Source of the DNA: Pseudomonas flavescens
GTDB taxonomy: Bacteria > Pseudomonadota > Gammaproteobacteria > Pseudomonadales > Pseudomonadaceae
Length of the DNA: 64,000 nt
Direction: 5' to 3'
Assembly (NCBI RefSeq): GCF_013408425.1
Contig: NZ_JACBYV010000001.1
Span: forward strand, 4,340,001-4,404,000
The notes beneath the pieces were generated by a model, which did no database searches, was not told where the DNA came from, and saw only the letters and a list, made by a program, of their open reading frames with translations. Positions 56,633 through 64,000 of this stretch are shown one piece after another; positions within the stretch are counted from its first letter, which is position 1, and the number at the start of each line of letters is the position of its first letter. A program made the position numbers and the translations under genes.

Positions 56633-56906
56633 CCTTCTCCCCCTGTCCAGCAACCCAACCACCACACCGGTGCTGCTGATCGACACCAACAACTCCTACC
56701 TCGACCTGCAGGAAAGCGCCACGCAACGCCTGAACGCCGTACGCGGCCTGCTGCACAGCCTCGCCGCCATGAAGATCACCCAGGCAGACGCCATCGACGT
56801 GCAGAACCTCAGTGAAGCCGCCTACCTGCTCACCGAAGATGCCTGCGACCTGGTCAGGGCCGCGCACAAGGCAGCGATGCGCGAGGTGCGTCGGAGCAAG
56901 GAGTAA
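56625..56906 (+). CDS. Conserved hypothetical (DUF3077-like) protein
   Basis: A 93-residue protein (LLIDTNNSYLDLQESATQRL; VQNLSEAAYLLTEDACDLVR). Many Pseudomonas genomes carry such proteins; possibly DUF3077, assigned from memory. Function unknown. Coupled to the upstream 25-codon ORF and thereby to the C4-like RNA. Confidence 0.65.
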   Translation: MTDLLPLSSNPTTTPVLLIDTNNSYLDLQESATQRLNAVRGLLHSLAAMKITQADAIDVQNLSEAAYLLTEDACDLVRAAHKAAMREVRRSKE

Positions 56907-56970
56907 GTCGCCAGGCGCTACGTAGCGAAGAATGCCGATCAGACGCCAAGGACGGCTCATGGGGACGTCG

Positions 56971-57295
56971 CCTCCGCCCGAACCAAAAACTTCTGCCTCA
57001 ATAACGTCTCCCGGGTTATCGCGACCAGTTCATCGATCTGCATGTCGGGCATTTCCGGCATGTCGGAGAGGCAGAATCTGGCTGGGGAAGTGAGTGGGTC
57101 GCAGGGCAGGGTTTTCAGCAGGTGAGGACGAGCATTTCGCGGATCAGAGGTACGGGCAGGATGCTGATGGCATGGCTGGCCGAGACCAGTTTGGCCATGA
57201 AGCTCAGGGAATTGCTGGAGGGAAAGGCTTCCGACTGTGCGCTGCCGCCCTTCAGCCAGTTCTCGACCACTGAGTAGAGGGTCAAGGGGGCGGAG
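56971..57295 (-). pseudogene. Fragment of a LysR-type regulator gene (3' end)
   Basis: About 325 bp matching the 3' end of the intact lysR gene at 59296-59622. Shared blocks include TTCTCGACCAC, AAGCTCAGGGA and GTTATCGCGACCAG on the plus strand. It has many substitutions and a one-base deletion near 57121 (CAGCAGGTGAGG versus CAGCAGGTTGAGG) that breaks the frame. The partial peptide LYSVVENWLKGGSAQSEAFP is still readable. It forms a long diverged direct repeat with the lysR gene, framing hipBA. The rest of the 56907-57580 gap holds the hipBA control region. Confidence 0.85.
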
Positions 57296-57453
57296 CGAAC
57301 TGGCGGCACTGGCCGCACAAAAGGGGATGGGGCTTCGCGCCTGTGCCGTGCGCTATGGGCGTGTGAGCCTCGCGTGTGAGCGTAATGACAGCGGTACTTT
57401 GACTGATCGCCACTGGAGCTGGCACCCCTCCCTTGGCTTTACCAGGCGCAAAT

Positions 57454-57576
57454 AATCCTCACAATCGTAAGGATTAACCTTGCCGGATGTGAACAATCAC
57501 AAGAATCCGCACAGTCATGCGGATTTATTTGCCTAAGCAGCATTTACGTGCCAAATTCCTCACGATCATGAGGATT
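57454..57576 (+). promoter_or_regulatory. Three palindromic operators upstream of hipBA
   Basis: Three 22-bp palindromes occur at a constant ~50-bp step: AATCCTCACAATCG to AAGGATT (57454-57475), AATCCGCA-N6-TGCGGATT (57504-57525) and ATTCCTCA-N6-TGAGGATT (57555-57576). The pattern resembles the E. coli HipB operator TATCC-N8-GGATA. The last one ends five bases before the hipB ATG, predicting strong autorepression by a HipBA complex. Confidence 0.8.
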
Positions 57577-57580
57577 CTAT

Positions 57581-57832
57581 ATGCAGACGACTCTCAAAAA
57601 CGCCACCGAGCTCGGCGCCCTTATTCGCCTCGCGCGCAAGGCCCAAAACATCCGTCAGGACGATGCCGCCGGTAGCATTGGCGTCAGCGAGAATTTCCTT
57701 GGCAAGGTCGAACGCGGCAGCGAGAGCGTGCAGTGGGGCAAGCTGTTTCAAGTACTCGAAGGTCTGGGTCTGCGACTGATTGTCGATCTGCCGGATGAAG
57801 TCGAAACACTACCCGGTGAGCACGACGCATGA
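57581..57832 (+). CDS. hipB: HipB-type antitoxin
   Basis: An 83-residue Xre-type HTH protein: ELGALIRLARKAQNIRQDDA, AGSIGVSENFLGKVERGSES, FQVLEGLGLRLIVDLPDE. Its stop overlaps the hipA start (ATGA). It binds the three operators upstream (inferred) and neutralises HipA. Confidence 0.9.
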   Translation: MQTTLKNATELGALIRLARKAQNIRQDDAAGSIGVSENFLGKVERGSESVQWGKLFQVLEGLGLRLIVDLPDEVETLPGEHDA

Positions 57833-59115
57833 GGCGCGAACTGCAGGCCTGGATCGGCGAACGTCTGGTCGGGCACCTCTACGATGAGAACGGCATCTGG
57901 CGTTTCAGTTATGCAGATGACTGGGACGCTTTCGACCTTTGTCCGAATCTACCGGCCAAGAGCCAAACCATCGTCGACGGCAGCAGCCACCGCCCAGTGC
58001 AGTGGTATTTCGACAACCTGCTGCCCGAGGAAGGCCAACGCCAATTGCTGGCCGGCGATGCCCGCCTGGACGCCAGCGACGCCTTTGCTCTGCTCGCTCA
58101 TTACGGCGCCGAGTCGGCAGGCTCCTTGACCCTGCTCGCACCTGGGCAGCAGTTGCCGAAAGGCGAGTTGCGCCCCTTGGCAGACGCCGACCTGGCAAGG
58201 CGTATCGAAGCCGTGCCACGCCTGCCGCTGACCCACGAGGCGCAAAAACGCATGTCGCTGGCTGGTGCCCAGCACAAGCTGGCGGTGGTGCTCGATCAGG
58301 GCGAGCTGTACGAGCCGGTTGGCGCCTGGCCATCGACCCACATACTCAAACCCGATCACCCCGAGCGGGCCTTCGCACACTCGGTGATCAACGAATGGTT
58401 CACCATGCGCCTGGCTGCACGCGTCGGCCTTTCGGTACCCGAAGTCAGCCGCCGCTATGTGCCACAGCCGGTCTATCTGATCGAACGTTTCGACCGAAAG
58501 AAGCGCGGAGAAGAATGGCAACGCCTGCACAGCATCGATGCCTGCCAGATGCTCGCGCTGGATCGCCATTTCAAGTACCAGGCCGGTAGCATCGAACGCC
58601 TCACGGAGCTGCTGACGCTGACCACATCGCCAGCCGTGGCACGTACACGCCTGTTCGGCTGGCTGGTCTTCAACGTACTGGTCGGCAATACCGATGCTCA
58701 TCTCAAGAACATCGGTTTTCTGGTCAGCGGCCGCGGTCAACAACTGGCACCGTTCTATGACCTGCTCTGCACTGCGGTCTTCGAGACCCGCGCTTTCGAC
58801 CAGGATCGCTGGCCGCAGGCAACCACCCTGGCCTGGCCGATCCTCGGTGAAAGCCACTTGGCCCGCATTGACCGCAATCACCTGCTCGACGCCGCCGAAG
58901 CCCTTGGTATCAAACGCACACCTGCCAACGCGCAACTGCAACGCATGCAGGGACGTATAGTCGTCGAGGCGGATGCACTGTTGGCGGAAACGGAGCAGGA
59001 AAATGCAGCGCTTTCGGCAGGCCGCCCGGAGCTGCGCGCTACGTTTGCCGGTGAGATGCGCTGCCTACGGATGATACGGGCCCTGGTTGCGGAGCAGGCT
59101 GCCCGGCTGCGTTGA
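57829..59115 (+). CDS. hipA: HipA-type serine/threonine kinase toxin
   Basis: A 428-residue kinase of the HipA family. MSLAGAQHK (Ser143 corresponds to the autophosphorylated Ser150 of E. coli HipA), HILKP (ATP-binding Lys174), catalytic NTDAHLKN (Asp289) and the DFG-equivalent PFYDLLC (Asp311) are all intact, so it should be active. E. coli HipA phosphorylates glutamyl-tRNA synthetase and induces persistence; the target here is not known. Confidence 0.92.
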   Translation: MRRELQAWIGERLVGHLYDENGIWRFSYADDWDAFDLCPNLPAKSQTIVDGSSHRPVQWYFDNLLPEEGQRQLLAGDARLDASDAFALLAHYGAESAGSLTLLAPGQQLPKGELRPLADADLARRIEAVPRLPLTHEAQKRMSLAGAQHKLAVVLDQGELYEPVGAWPSTHILKPDHPERAFAHSVINEWFTMRLAARVGLSVPEVSRRYVPQPVYLIERFDRKKRGEEWQRLHSIDACQMLALDRHFKYQAGSIERLTELLTLTTSPAVARTRLFGWLVFNVLVGNTDAHLKNIGFLVSGRGQQLAPFYDLLCTAVFETRAFDQDRWPQATTLAWPILGESHLARIDRNHLLDAAEALGIKRTPANAQLQRMQGRIVVEADALLAETEQENAALSAGRPELRATFAGEMRCLRMIRALVAEQAARLR

Positions 59116-59276
59116 AGCAGAACGTGTGAAAAATCGCATTTCTTTTACATGTCATTGGCCTGTGCGGCATTAGCCTGCAGAGCAAACAACGCACTTCATG
59201 CATCTCGATAAAAAGATCAGGCGATCTCGTAACAATCACAACCTCGATACATCAGCAGCTTTAATTTCCTACGCTG

Positions 59277-60200
59277 TCATTCAATCCCACCCATAACCTC
59301 CGCCCCCACCAGAAACTTCTGCCGCAATAACGTCTCACGGGTTATCGCGACCAGCGCATCGATCTGCATGTCGGGCATTTCCGTCATGTAGGAGAGGCAG
59401 AACCTGGCTGGGGGAATGGGTGGGTCGCAAGGCAGGGTTTTCAGCAGGTTGAGGGCGAGCATTTCGCGGATCAGCGGTACGGGCAGGATGCCGATGGCGT
59501 GGCCGGCGGAGACCAGTTTGGCCATGAAGCTCAGGGAGTTGCTGGAGTGAAAGGCTTCCGACGGTGCGTTGCCGCCCTTCAGCCAGTTCTCGACCACCGA
59601 GTAGAGGGTCGAGGGGGCGGAGTGGCTGACGATGGGGTGGCCGGCCGCATGTTCCGGCAGGAAGGGGTCGGCGTCGATGGCCAGTTGCGGTGAGGCGACC
59701 CACTGGAAGGTCATCCAGCCGATGAAGATGTCGGTGACGTCTTCACGGGTGGCGGGGTTGGTGAGCAGCGCCAGGTCGAGTTCGTGGTCGTTGAGCTTGC
59801 GGTTGAGCACGGCACCGACGTCGATGGTGATTTCCAGGGTGATCTCGGGAAAGTGTGCCTTGATCTCGGCGATCACGGCGGTCAGGCCGACCATCGCCGA
59901 GCATTCGTCGGCGCCCAGGCGCAGCCTGCGGTGCTGCTTCTGCTTGGCGGCGAACTGCTCGAGTTTCACGCTGTTGTTGAGCGCCAGCTCGGCGTGGCGC
60001 AGGGCGATATGGCCATCGGCGGTGAGGGTCATGCGCTGTTTGCTGCGGTCGAACAGCTTGACGCTGAGCAGCGACTCCATCTCCCGAATGCGCGAGGAAA
60101 TGGCCGGCTGGGTAAGGTGAAGGTGGCGTGATGCAGCATGTACACCGCCCAATCGGGCAGTCCAGTAGAAGGCCTCGATCTGCATCAGGGTAATACGCAT
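59277..60200 (-). CDS. LysR-family transcriptional regulator
   Basis: A 307-residue LTTR: N-terminal HTH (MQIEAFYWTARLGGVHAASR; LTQPAISSRIREMESLLSVK) and a periplasmic-binding-like effector domain (GADECSAMVGLTAVIAEIKA; AGHAIGILPVPLIREMLALN). Divergent from the RraA-like gene across 108 bp, so it probably controls the RraA/TRAP operon. Its 3' end is duplicated as a fragment at 56971-57295. Confidence 0.88.
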   Translation of the reverse strand: MRITLMQIEAFYWTARLGGVHAASRHLHLTQPAISSRIREMESLLSVKLFDRSKQRMTLTADGHIALRHAELALNNSVKLEQFAAKQKQHRRLRLGADECSAMVGLTAVIAEIKAHFPEITLEITIDVGAVLNRKLNDHELDLALLTNPATREDVTDIFIGWMTFQWVASPQLAIDADPFLPEHAAGHPIVSHSAPSTLYSVVENWLKGGNAPSEAFHSSNSLSFMAKLVSAGHAIGILPVPLIREMLALNLLKTLPCDPPIPPARFCLSYMTEMPDMQIDALVAITRETLLRQKFLVGAEVMGGIE

Positions 60201-60308
60201 GATAAAAATCTTCCCCTCTTCTGTTCGCTGATTTTTATTATCGCCAGAAAAACATGCTTGCTAGGATCGGGCTAACTTTCTTGCCCAGAACGAATAATTA
60301 AATAGCGC

Positions 60309-60980
60309 ATGTATATTATCGAAGCACTTCCTGAAGCGATTGATCCAGAAGAACTTTCCGTTCTTTTGCGCGCCGAGCCCGCGACTATCGGGCACTTCAT
60401 TACCACCGGCATATTGAGCCCACAGATACGGGCGCATTTCGAAAATCTGCGCACCGTTGGCACTGCCGTCACGGTGAAGATGCCCGGCGCCGACGGCGGG
60501 ATCTTACATTACGCGATGGGTTGCGCGAGGCCTGGCGATTTTCTGGTGGTCGATCGCTGCGGCGAAAGCGTGACCGCTGCCATGGGCGGCGCCATGGCCT
60601 ATGCCGCCAAGCAGGCGGGCATTGCCGGGATCGTCATCGACGGTTACGTCACCGATCTGGGCGAGATTCGTCAGCACGGCGTACCGGTCTGGTCCTGGGG
60701 CGCCAGCGCCATCACCACGCGGGTGAAGGGCGAGGAAGGCGAATTCTGTACCGCGGTGCAGTGCGGTGGCGTCGTAGTTCGGCCGGGTGATGCGGTGATA
60801 GCCGACGAGAACGGCATCGTTATCCTGCCACCCGCCCAGGCATTGGCCCTGGCCCGCCGCGCCATCGAGTTCCAGGAAAACGAGAAGCACACGCTGGCGC
60901 GCCTGGCTCGCGGCGAGAAGTTTCCCGACGTGGTGGGCTCGCGCCCGCTGATCGACGCGGCCATCGGCAAAGCACGCTGA
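60309..60980 (+). CDS. RraA-family protein (HMG/CHA aldolase-like)
   Basis: A 223-residue RraA-like protein. Metal-dependent members are 4-hydroxy-4-methyl-2-oxoglutarate aldolases that yield pyruvate. GGAMAYAAKQAGIAGIVIDG and the C-terminal VRPGDAVIADENGIVILPP are conserved. The usual catalytic Arg-Asp pair in 'DGxVRD' appears here as DGYVTD (residues 111-116), i.e. Thr115 replaces the Arg. The enzyme may have another activity. First gene of a probable operon with a TRAP transporter, controlled by the divergent LysR regulator. Confidence 0.8.
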   Translation: MYIIEALPEAIDPEELSVLLRAEPATIGHFITTGILSPQIRAHFENLRTVGTAVTVKMPGADGGILHYAMGCARPGDFLVVDRCGESVTAAMGGAMAYAAKQAGIAGIVIDGYVTDLGEIRQHGVPVWSWGASAITTRVKGEEGEFCTAVQCGGVVVRPGDAVIADENGIVILPPAQALALARRAIEFQENEKHTLARLARGEKFPDVVGSRPLIDAAIGKAR

Positions 60981-61112
60981 TAGCGCCGTTCCATCGATAA
61001 ACCGGCATCACTGCGCGCAAGGTCAGGCGCCACGACAATTCCAATACTGACCCGCTGCACTCTTCATCAGGTTTCTGCCCCGTAGCTCCCCCAAAAGAAC
61101 AACAGGACTACC

Positions 61113-62168
61113 ATGAAACTGTACTCGCTCCCCAGGGTGATCCTGGCTGCGCTGGGCTGCTCGATTGGCGCCAGCGCGCTTGCGGACGATGCGTCGTCCA
61201 TCCATTTCAATGTGGTCGGTGGCGGTAGCCACAACTACACCTTTCGCGCCGTCGAGCGACCGTTCTGGAATGAAACCCTGCCCGCCAACTCGGGCGGCAA
61301 GGTCACCGCACGCCTGATGGGCCTTTCGGAAAGCGGCCTCAAGGGCCCGGAGATGGTTCGCGTGCTGCGCTCCGGCGCTGTGGAGATCGGCATGGGCGTG
61401 TTCGCCTTCGTGGCGGGCGACGATGCCGCCTTCGAGGGCATCGACCTGCCCGGCATGGCCGCCGACATCGAGACTTCGCACAAGATCGCCAATGCCTACA
61501 AGCCGGTGCTGGAGGCACGCATGGCCGAGCGCCACGGCGTCAAGCTGCTGGCCACCGTGCCCTATACCGCGCAGGTGTTCTTCTGCCGCGATGCCGTGCA
61601 TGGCCTCGACGATCTCAAGGGCCGCAAGGTCAGGGTACGTGGCCGCAACATGGCCGACATGGTCGGCGCACTCGGCGGTTCACCGGTTACGCTGCCGTTC
61701 GCCGAGGTGGTCACGGCGATGCAGACCGGCGTCATCGACTGCGCGGTAACCGGCATGGGCTCGGGCAATGCCGCCAAGTGGTACGACGTGGCGGGCCATG
61801 TCTACGATCTGCCGGTGGACTGGTCGATCGGTTTCTACGCCATGGGCCTGCAGCGCTGGCAACAGCTTTCCCCTCAGGTGCAGCAACTGCTGCAGACCCA
61901 GGCGCAGGTGCTGGAGGATGCCCTGTGGACGGAAACCGCCAGGGAGAACCGCTATGCGCTGGCCTGCAACACCGGTGCCGCCGACTGCCAGATTCACCAC
62001 CCTGCCGACATGCAGGCCAATGCCCCCAGCGACGAGGAGCGCGCCAAGCTGCGCGCCGTGGTGCTGCGCATCGCCAATGACTGGGGCACGCGGTGCGGCG
62101 CCGACTGCGTGCAGCAGTGGAATGCCACGGCGGGCAAGGCGATCGGCATCAGCCTGAAAGATCCCTGA
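61113..62168 (+). CDS. TRAP transporter substrate-binding protein (DctP type)
   Basis: A 351-residue periplasmic binding protein with signal peptide (VILAALGCSIGASALADD). DLKGRKVRVRGRNMADMVGA, LGGSPVTLPFAEVVTAMQTG and VIDCAVTGMGSGNAAKWYDV are the DctP hallmarks, including the carboxylate-binding Arg (RVRGRN). Likely binds an organic acid; the adjacent aldolase-like gene suggests a keto- or hydroxy-acid. Confidence 0.88.
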   Translation: MKLYSLPRVILAALGCSIGASALADDASSIHFNVVGGGSHNYTFRAVERPFWNETLPANSGGKVTARLMGLSESGLKGPEMVRVLRSGAVEIGMGVFAFVAGDDAAFEGIDLPGMAADIETSHKIANAYKPVLEARMAERHGVKLLATVPYTAQVFFCRDAVHGLDDLKGRKVRVRGRNMADMVGALGGSPVTLPFAEVVTAMQTGVIDCAVTGMGSGNAAKWYDVAGHVYDLPVDWSIGFYAMGLQRWQQLSPQVQQLLQTQAQVLEDALWTETARENRYALACNTGAADCQIHHPADMQANAPSDEERAKLRAVVLRIANDWGTRCGADCVQQWNATAGKAIGISLKDP

Positions 62169-62239
62169 GCACGGCGAAGGCCTCGCCCGATGCGGCACTT
62201 GCCGCGCTGCCCTGCAACCGTTCGCGGAGAAACCTGCTC

Positions 62240-62848
62240 ATGCAACGTACCGACACCCCGAGCCTGCGGCTCATCAATCGCATCGCCAAGGTCAGTGCCT
62301 GGGTGGGCGGCATAGCCCTGATGGGCTCGGCCCTGATGATCAGCATCGACCTGCTATTGCGCCGCCTGTTGGGCTTTTCCATGGGCGGCGCTGACGAGAT
62401 CGCCGGCTACGTACTGGCCATCGTCAGCGCCTGGGCGTTCCCCATCGCGCTGCTCAAACGCTCCCACCTGCGCGTGGACATCATCTACTCGCGCCTGTCG
62501 CTCAAGCCCAAGGTCGGCTTGGATCTGCTGGCACTGGCTGGCATGGCGCTGTTCGTCGGCACGCTGCTGTTCCATGTCGGCGGGGTGCTGTGGGATTCCA
62601 TCGCCTATCGCTCGATTTCCACCACGCCGCTGCAGGTGCCGCAGTGGATTCCCCAGTCACTGTGGTTCGCCGGGTACCTGTTCTTCGCCACCACCATCCT
62701 GGTGCTGGCCTACAACAGCGTGATTCAGCTGCGTCAGCAACGCTGGGCGGCGGCCAACGCACTGATCGGCATCAACTCCGTCGAGGAGGAGATCGAGGAA
62801 GAATCGCACTCCGGCCGCCCTCACGACATTACCCGGGAGGGCCGCTAA
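62240..62848 (+). CDS. TRAP transporter small permease (DctQ type)
   Basis: A 202-residue membrane protein with four hydrophobic segments (VSAWVGGIALMGSALMISID; GADEIAGYVLAIVSAWAFPI; LLALAGMALFVGTLLFHVGG; WFAGYLFFATTILVLAYNSV). RSHLRVDIIYSRL is a DctQ signature. The ATG at 62240 follows GGAGAAACCTGCTC. Confidence 0.88.
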   Translation: MQRTDTPSLRLINRIAKVSAWVGGIALMGSALMISIDLLLRRLLGFSMGGADEIAGYVLAIVSAWAFPIALLKRSHLRVDIIYSRLSLKPKVGLDLLALAGMALFVGTLLFHVGGVLWDSIAYRSISTTPLQVPQWIPQSLWFAGYLFFATTILVLAYNSVIQLRQQRWAAANALIGINSVEEEIEEESHSGRPHDITREGR

Positions 62849-64000
62849 ATGTTGGCTTTCACCCTTATCGTGCTGCTGGGCCTGCTCGGCCTGAGCGTCG
62901 CTGCGGCGGTCAGCGTGGGCCTGCTGGGCATGTCGCTGGCCGAGCTGTTCTCGGCGCTGCCATTGAGCAACGCCATGGGCGAAATCGCCTGGAGTACCGG
63001 CGCCGAATTCCTGCTGGTGGCCATTCCGCTGTACATCCTGATGGGCGAGTTGCTGGTCTGCTCGGGCGTGGCCGGGCGCATGTACAGCGCCGCCGACAAG
63101 TGGCTGTCGTGGCTGCCAGGCGGCCTGATGAACTCGAACATCGGAGCCTCGGCACTGTTTTCCGCCACCAGCGGCTCCAGCGTGGCCACGGCGGCGACCA
63201 TTTCGACCATCGCCCTGCCGGAGCAGGAGCGCAAAGGCTACCCGGCACCGCTGTTCCTCGGTTCCATCGCGGCGGGCGGCACTCTGGGCATCCTGATTCC
63301 GCCGTCGATCAACATGATCCTGTTCGCGTTGATCGCCAACCTCTCGGTACCCAAGCTCTATCTGGCGGCGACCATTCCCGGCCTGCTGCTGTGCGTGATG
63401 TTCGTGGCGATGATCGTGATCACCTGCATGATCTGGCCGAAACTCGGCGGCACCCGGCAGCACGCCACCTGGGCCGAACGCCTGGCGAGCATCCCCGACC
63501 TGCTGCCGCCGCTGGCGATCTTCGTGCTGGTGGTCGGCGCCATCTACAGTGGTTTCGCCACCGCCAGCGAGTCGGCGGCACTGGGTGTGCTGGCTGCGTT
63601 CGGCCTGGGCCTGTGGCGCCGGACCTTCACGTTGCAGAACCTGAGCCAGGCATTCGAATCCACCATGCGCACCAGCGGGATGATCATCTTCATCACCCTG
63701 TCGGCGTTCTTCCTCAACTTCGTACTGTCGGCCATCGGCCTGACGCCGACGCTGGTCAGCTTCGTCACCGACCTGGACATGTCACCGATGGCCACGCTGC
63801 TGGCGATCATCCTGTTCTACATCGTGCTCGGCTGTTTCATGGATACGCTGGCGATGTTGATCACCACCGCGCCGCTGGTGGTGCCGGTGATCGTGGCGCT
63901 GGGTTTCGACCCTTTGTGGTTCGGGGTGATCCTGATCGTGCTCTGCGAGATGGGGCAGATAACACCGCCGTTCGGCATGAACCTGTTCGTGGTGCAGAGC
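62849..64000 (+). CDS. TRAP transporter large permease (DctM type), 3' end outside window
   Basis: Starts directly after the small-permease stop (TAAATG) and stays open for 384 codons to the window edge; full DctM proteins are about 425-430 residues. Hydrophobic throughout, with PLYILMGELLVCSGVAGRMY, GALFSATSGSS-like ASALFSATSGSSVATAATIS, LGILIPPSINMILFALIA and CEMGQITPPFGMNLFVVQ, the conserved DctM motifs. Confidence 0.9.
   Translation, partial: MLAFTLIVLLGLLGLSVAAAVSVGLLGMSLAELFSALPLSNAMGEIAWSTGAEFLLVAIPLYILMGELLVCSGVAGRMYSAADKWLSWLPGGLMNSNIGASALFSATSGSSVATAATISTIALPEQERKGYPAPLFLGSIAAGGTLGILIPPSINMILFALIANLSVPKLYLAATIPGLLLCVMFVAMIVITCMIWPKLGGTRQHATWAERLASIPDLLPPLAIFVLVVGAIYSGFATASESAALGVLAAFGLGLWRRTFTLQNLSQAFESTMRTSGMIIFITLSAFFLNFVLSAIGLTPTLVSFVTDLDMSPMATLLAIILFYIVLGCFMDTLAMLITTAPLVVPVIVALGFDPLWFGVILIVLCEMGQITPPFGMNLFVVQS

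Noticed and set aside
45093..57300. CRISPR array on the island
   Set aside because: No regularly spaced direct repeats with unique spacers were found; the repeats seen are palindromic REP or operator types.
56177..57580. attR of the island as a copy of the tRNA-Arg 3' end
   Set aside because: No match to the tRNA 3' sequence was found by eye in this stretch.
57581..59115. hipBA as an inactive remnant
   Set aside because: All kinase motifs, the autophosphorylation Ser and the ATGA coupling are intact.

Overview
The window reads as a chromosomal stretch of a Pseudomonas species, probably from the P. mendocina/P. oleovorans/P. stutzeri side of the genus. The evidence is high GC, Pseudomonas-style REP elements in many intergenic gaps, and gene blocks whose order matches the P. 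aeruginosa choline/carnitine (PA5376-PA5402) and gabDT-to-sulfate (PA0265-PA0284) neighbourhoods. The species is an inference; no rRNA or taxonomic marker is present.

Region 1 (1-21.2 kb) is a quaternary-amine catabolism cluster. It holds the L-carnitine operon caiX-cdhC-cdhA-cdhB (minus strand) with its divergent regulator cdhR, then a dipeptidase, a DUF5943-like protein, the dimethylglycine demethylase genes dgcA and dgcB with dedicated etfA and etfB genes, the master regulator gbdR, the choline/betaine/carnitine ABC transporter cbcVWX, and one extra OpuAC-type binding protein. Together these import carnitine, choline or betaine, convert carnitine towards glycine betaine, and demethylate dimethylglycine, passing electrons through the ETF. 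REP-like elements sit at three junctions of the dgcA-dgcB-etfA-etfB run.

Region 2 (21.3-31.9 kb) covers oxyanion uptake: modABC behind a Mo-box-like palindrome, a small sigma-54-activator-like ATPase with a non-canonical GAFTGA loop, a serine hydrolase, oscA, and sbp-cysT-cysW-cysA. These are followed by a DUF962 membrane protein and a Crp/Fnr regulator.

Region 3 (32-45 kb) holds a PhoD-like phosphatase, putative gamma-glutamyl-polyamine genes (a PuuB-like oxidase and a GS-like ligase), a chemoreceptor, a SelD-N-terminus-like flavoprotein, a REC-HDOD regulator, and gabD/gabT. GabT and GabD would complete polyamine to GABA to succinate.

Region 4 (45.1-59.1 kb) is an accessory island next to tRNA-Arg(CCG). 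It contains an integrase with an in-frame internal deletion that removes catalytic residues and a hypothetical pair. It also holds a probable two-gene defence operon: a NYN-LOTUS protein followed by a ~2200-residue STAND NTPase with an N-terminal Cap4-like nuclease domain. Beyond that are two AlpA/excisionase-type regulators, a C4-like antisense RNA with a visible pairing site at the RBS of a 25-codon ORF, a lysR 3'-end fragment, and a hipBA toxin-antitoxin module with three evenly spaced palindromic operators.

Region 5 (59.2-64 kb) is a LysR regulator divergent from an RraA-like gene and a TRAP transporter (P, Q and an incomplete M subunit). It probably takes up and degrades an organic acid. 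The most interesting candidate for an undescribed system is the NYN-LOTUS plus giant STAND pair at 47.5-55.1 kb.
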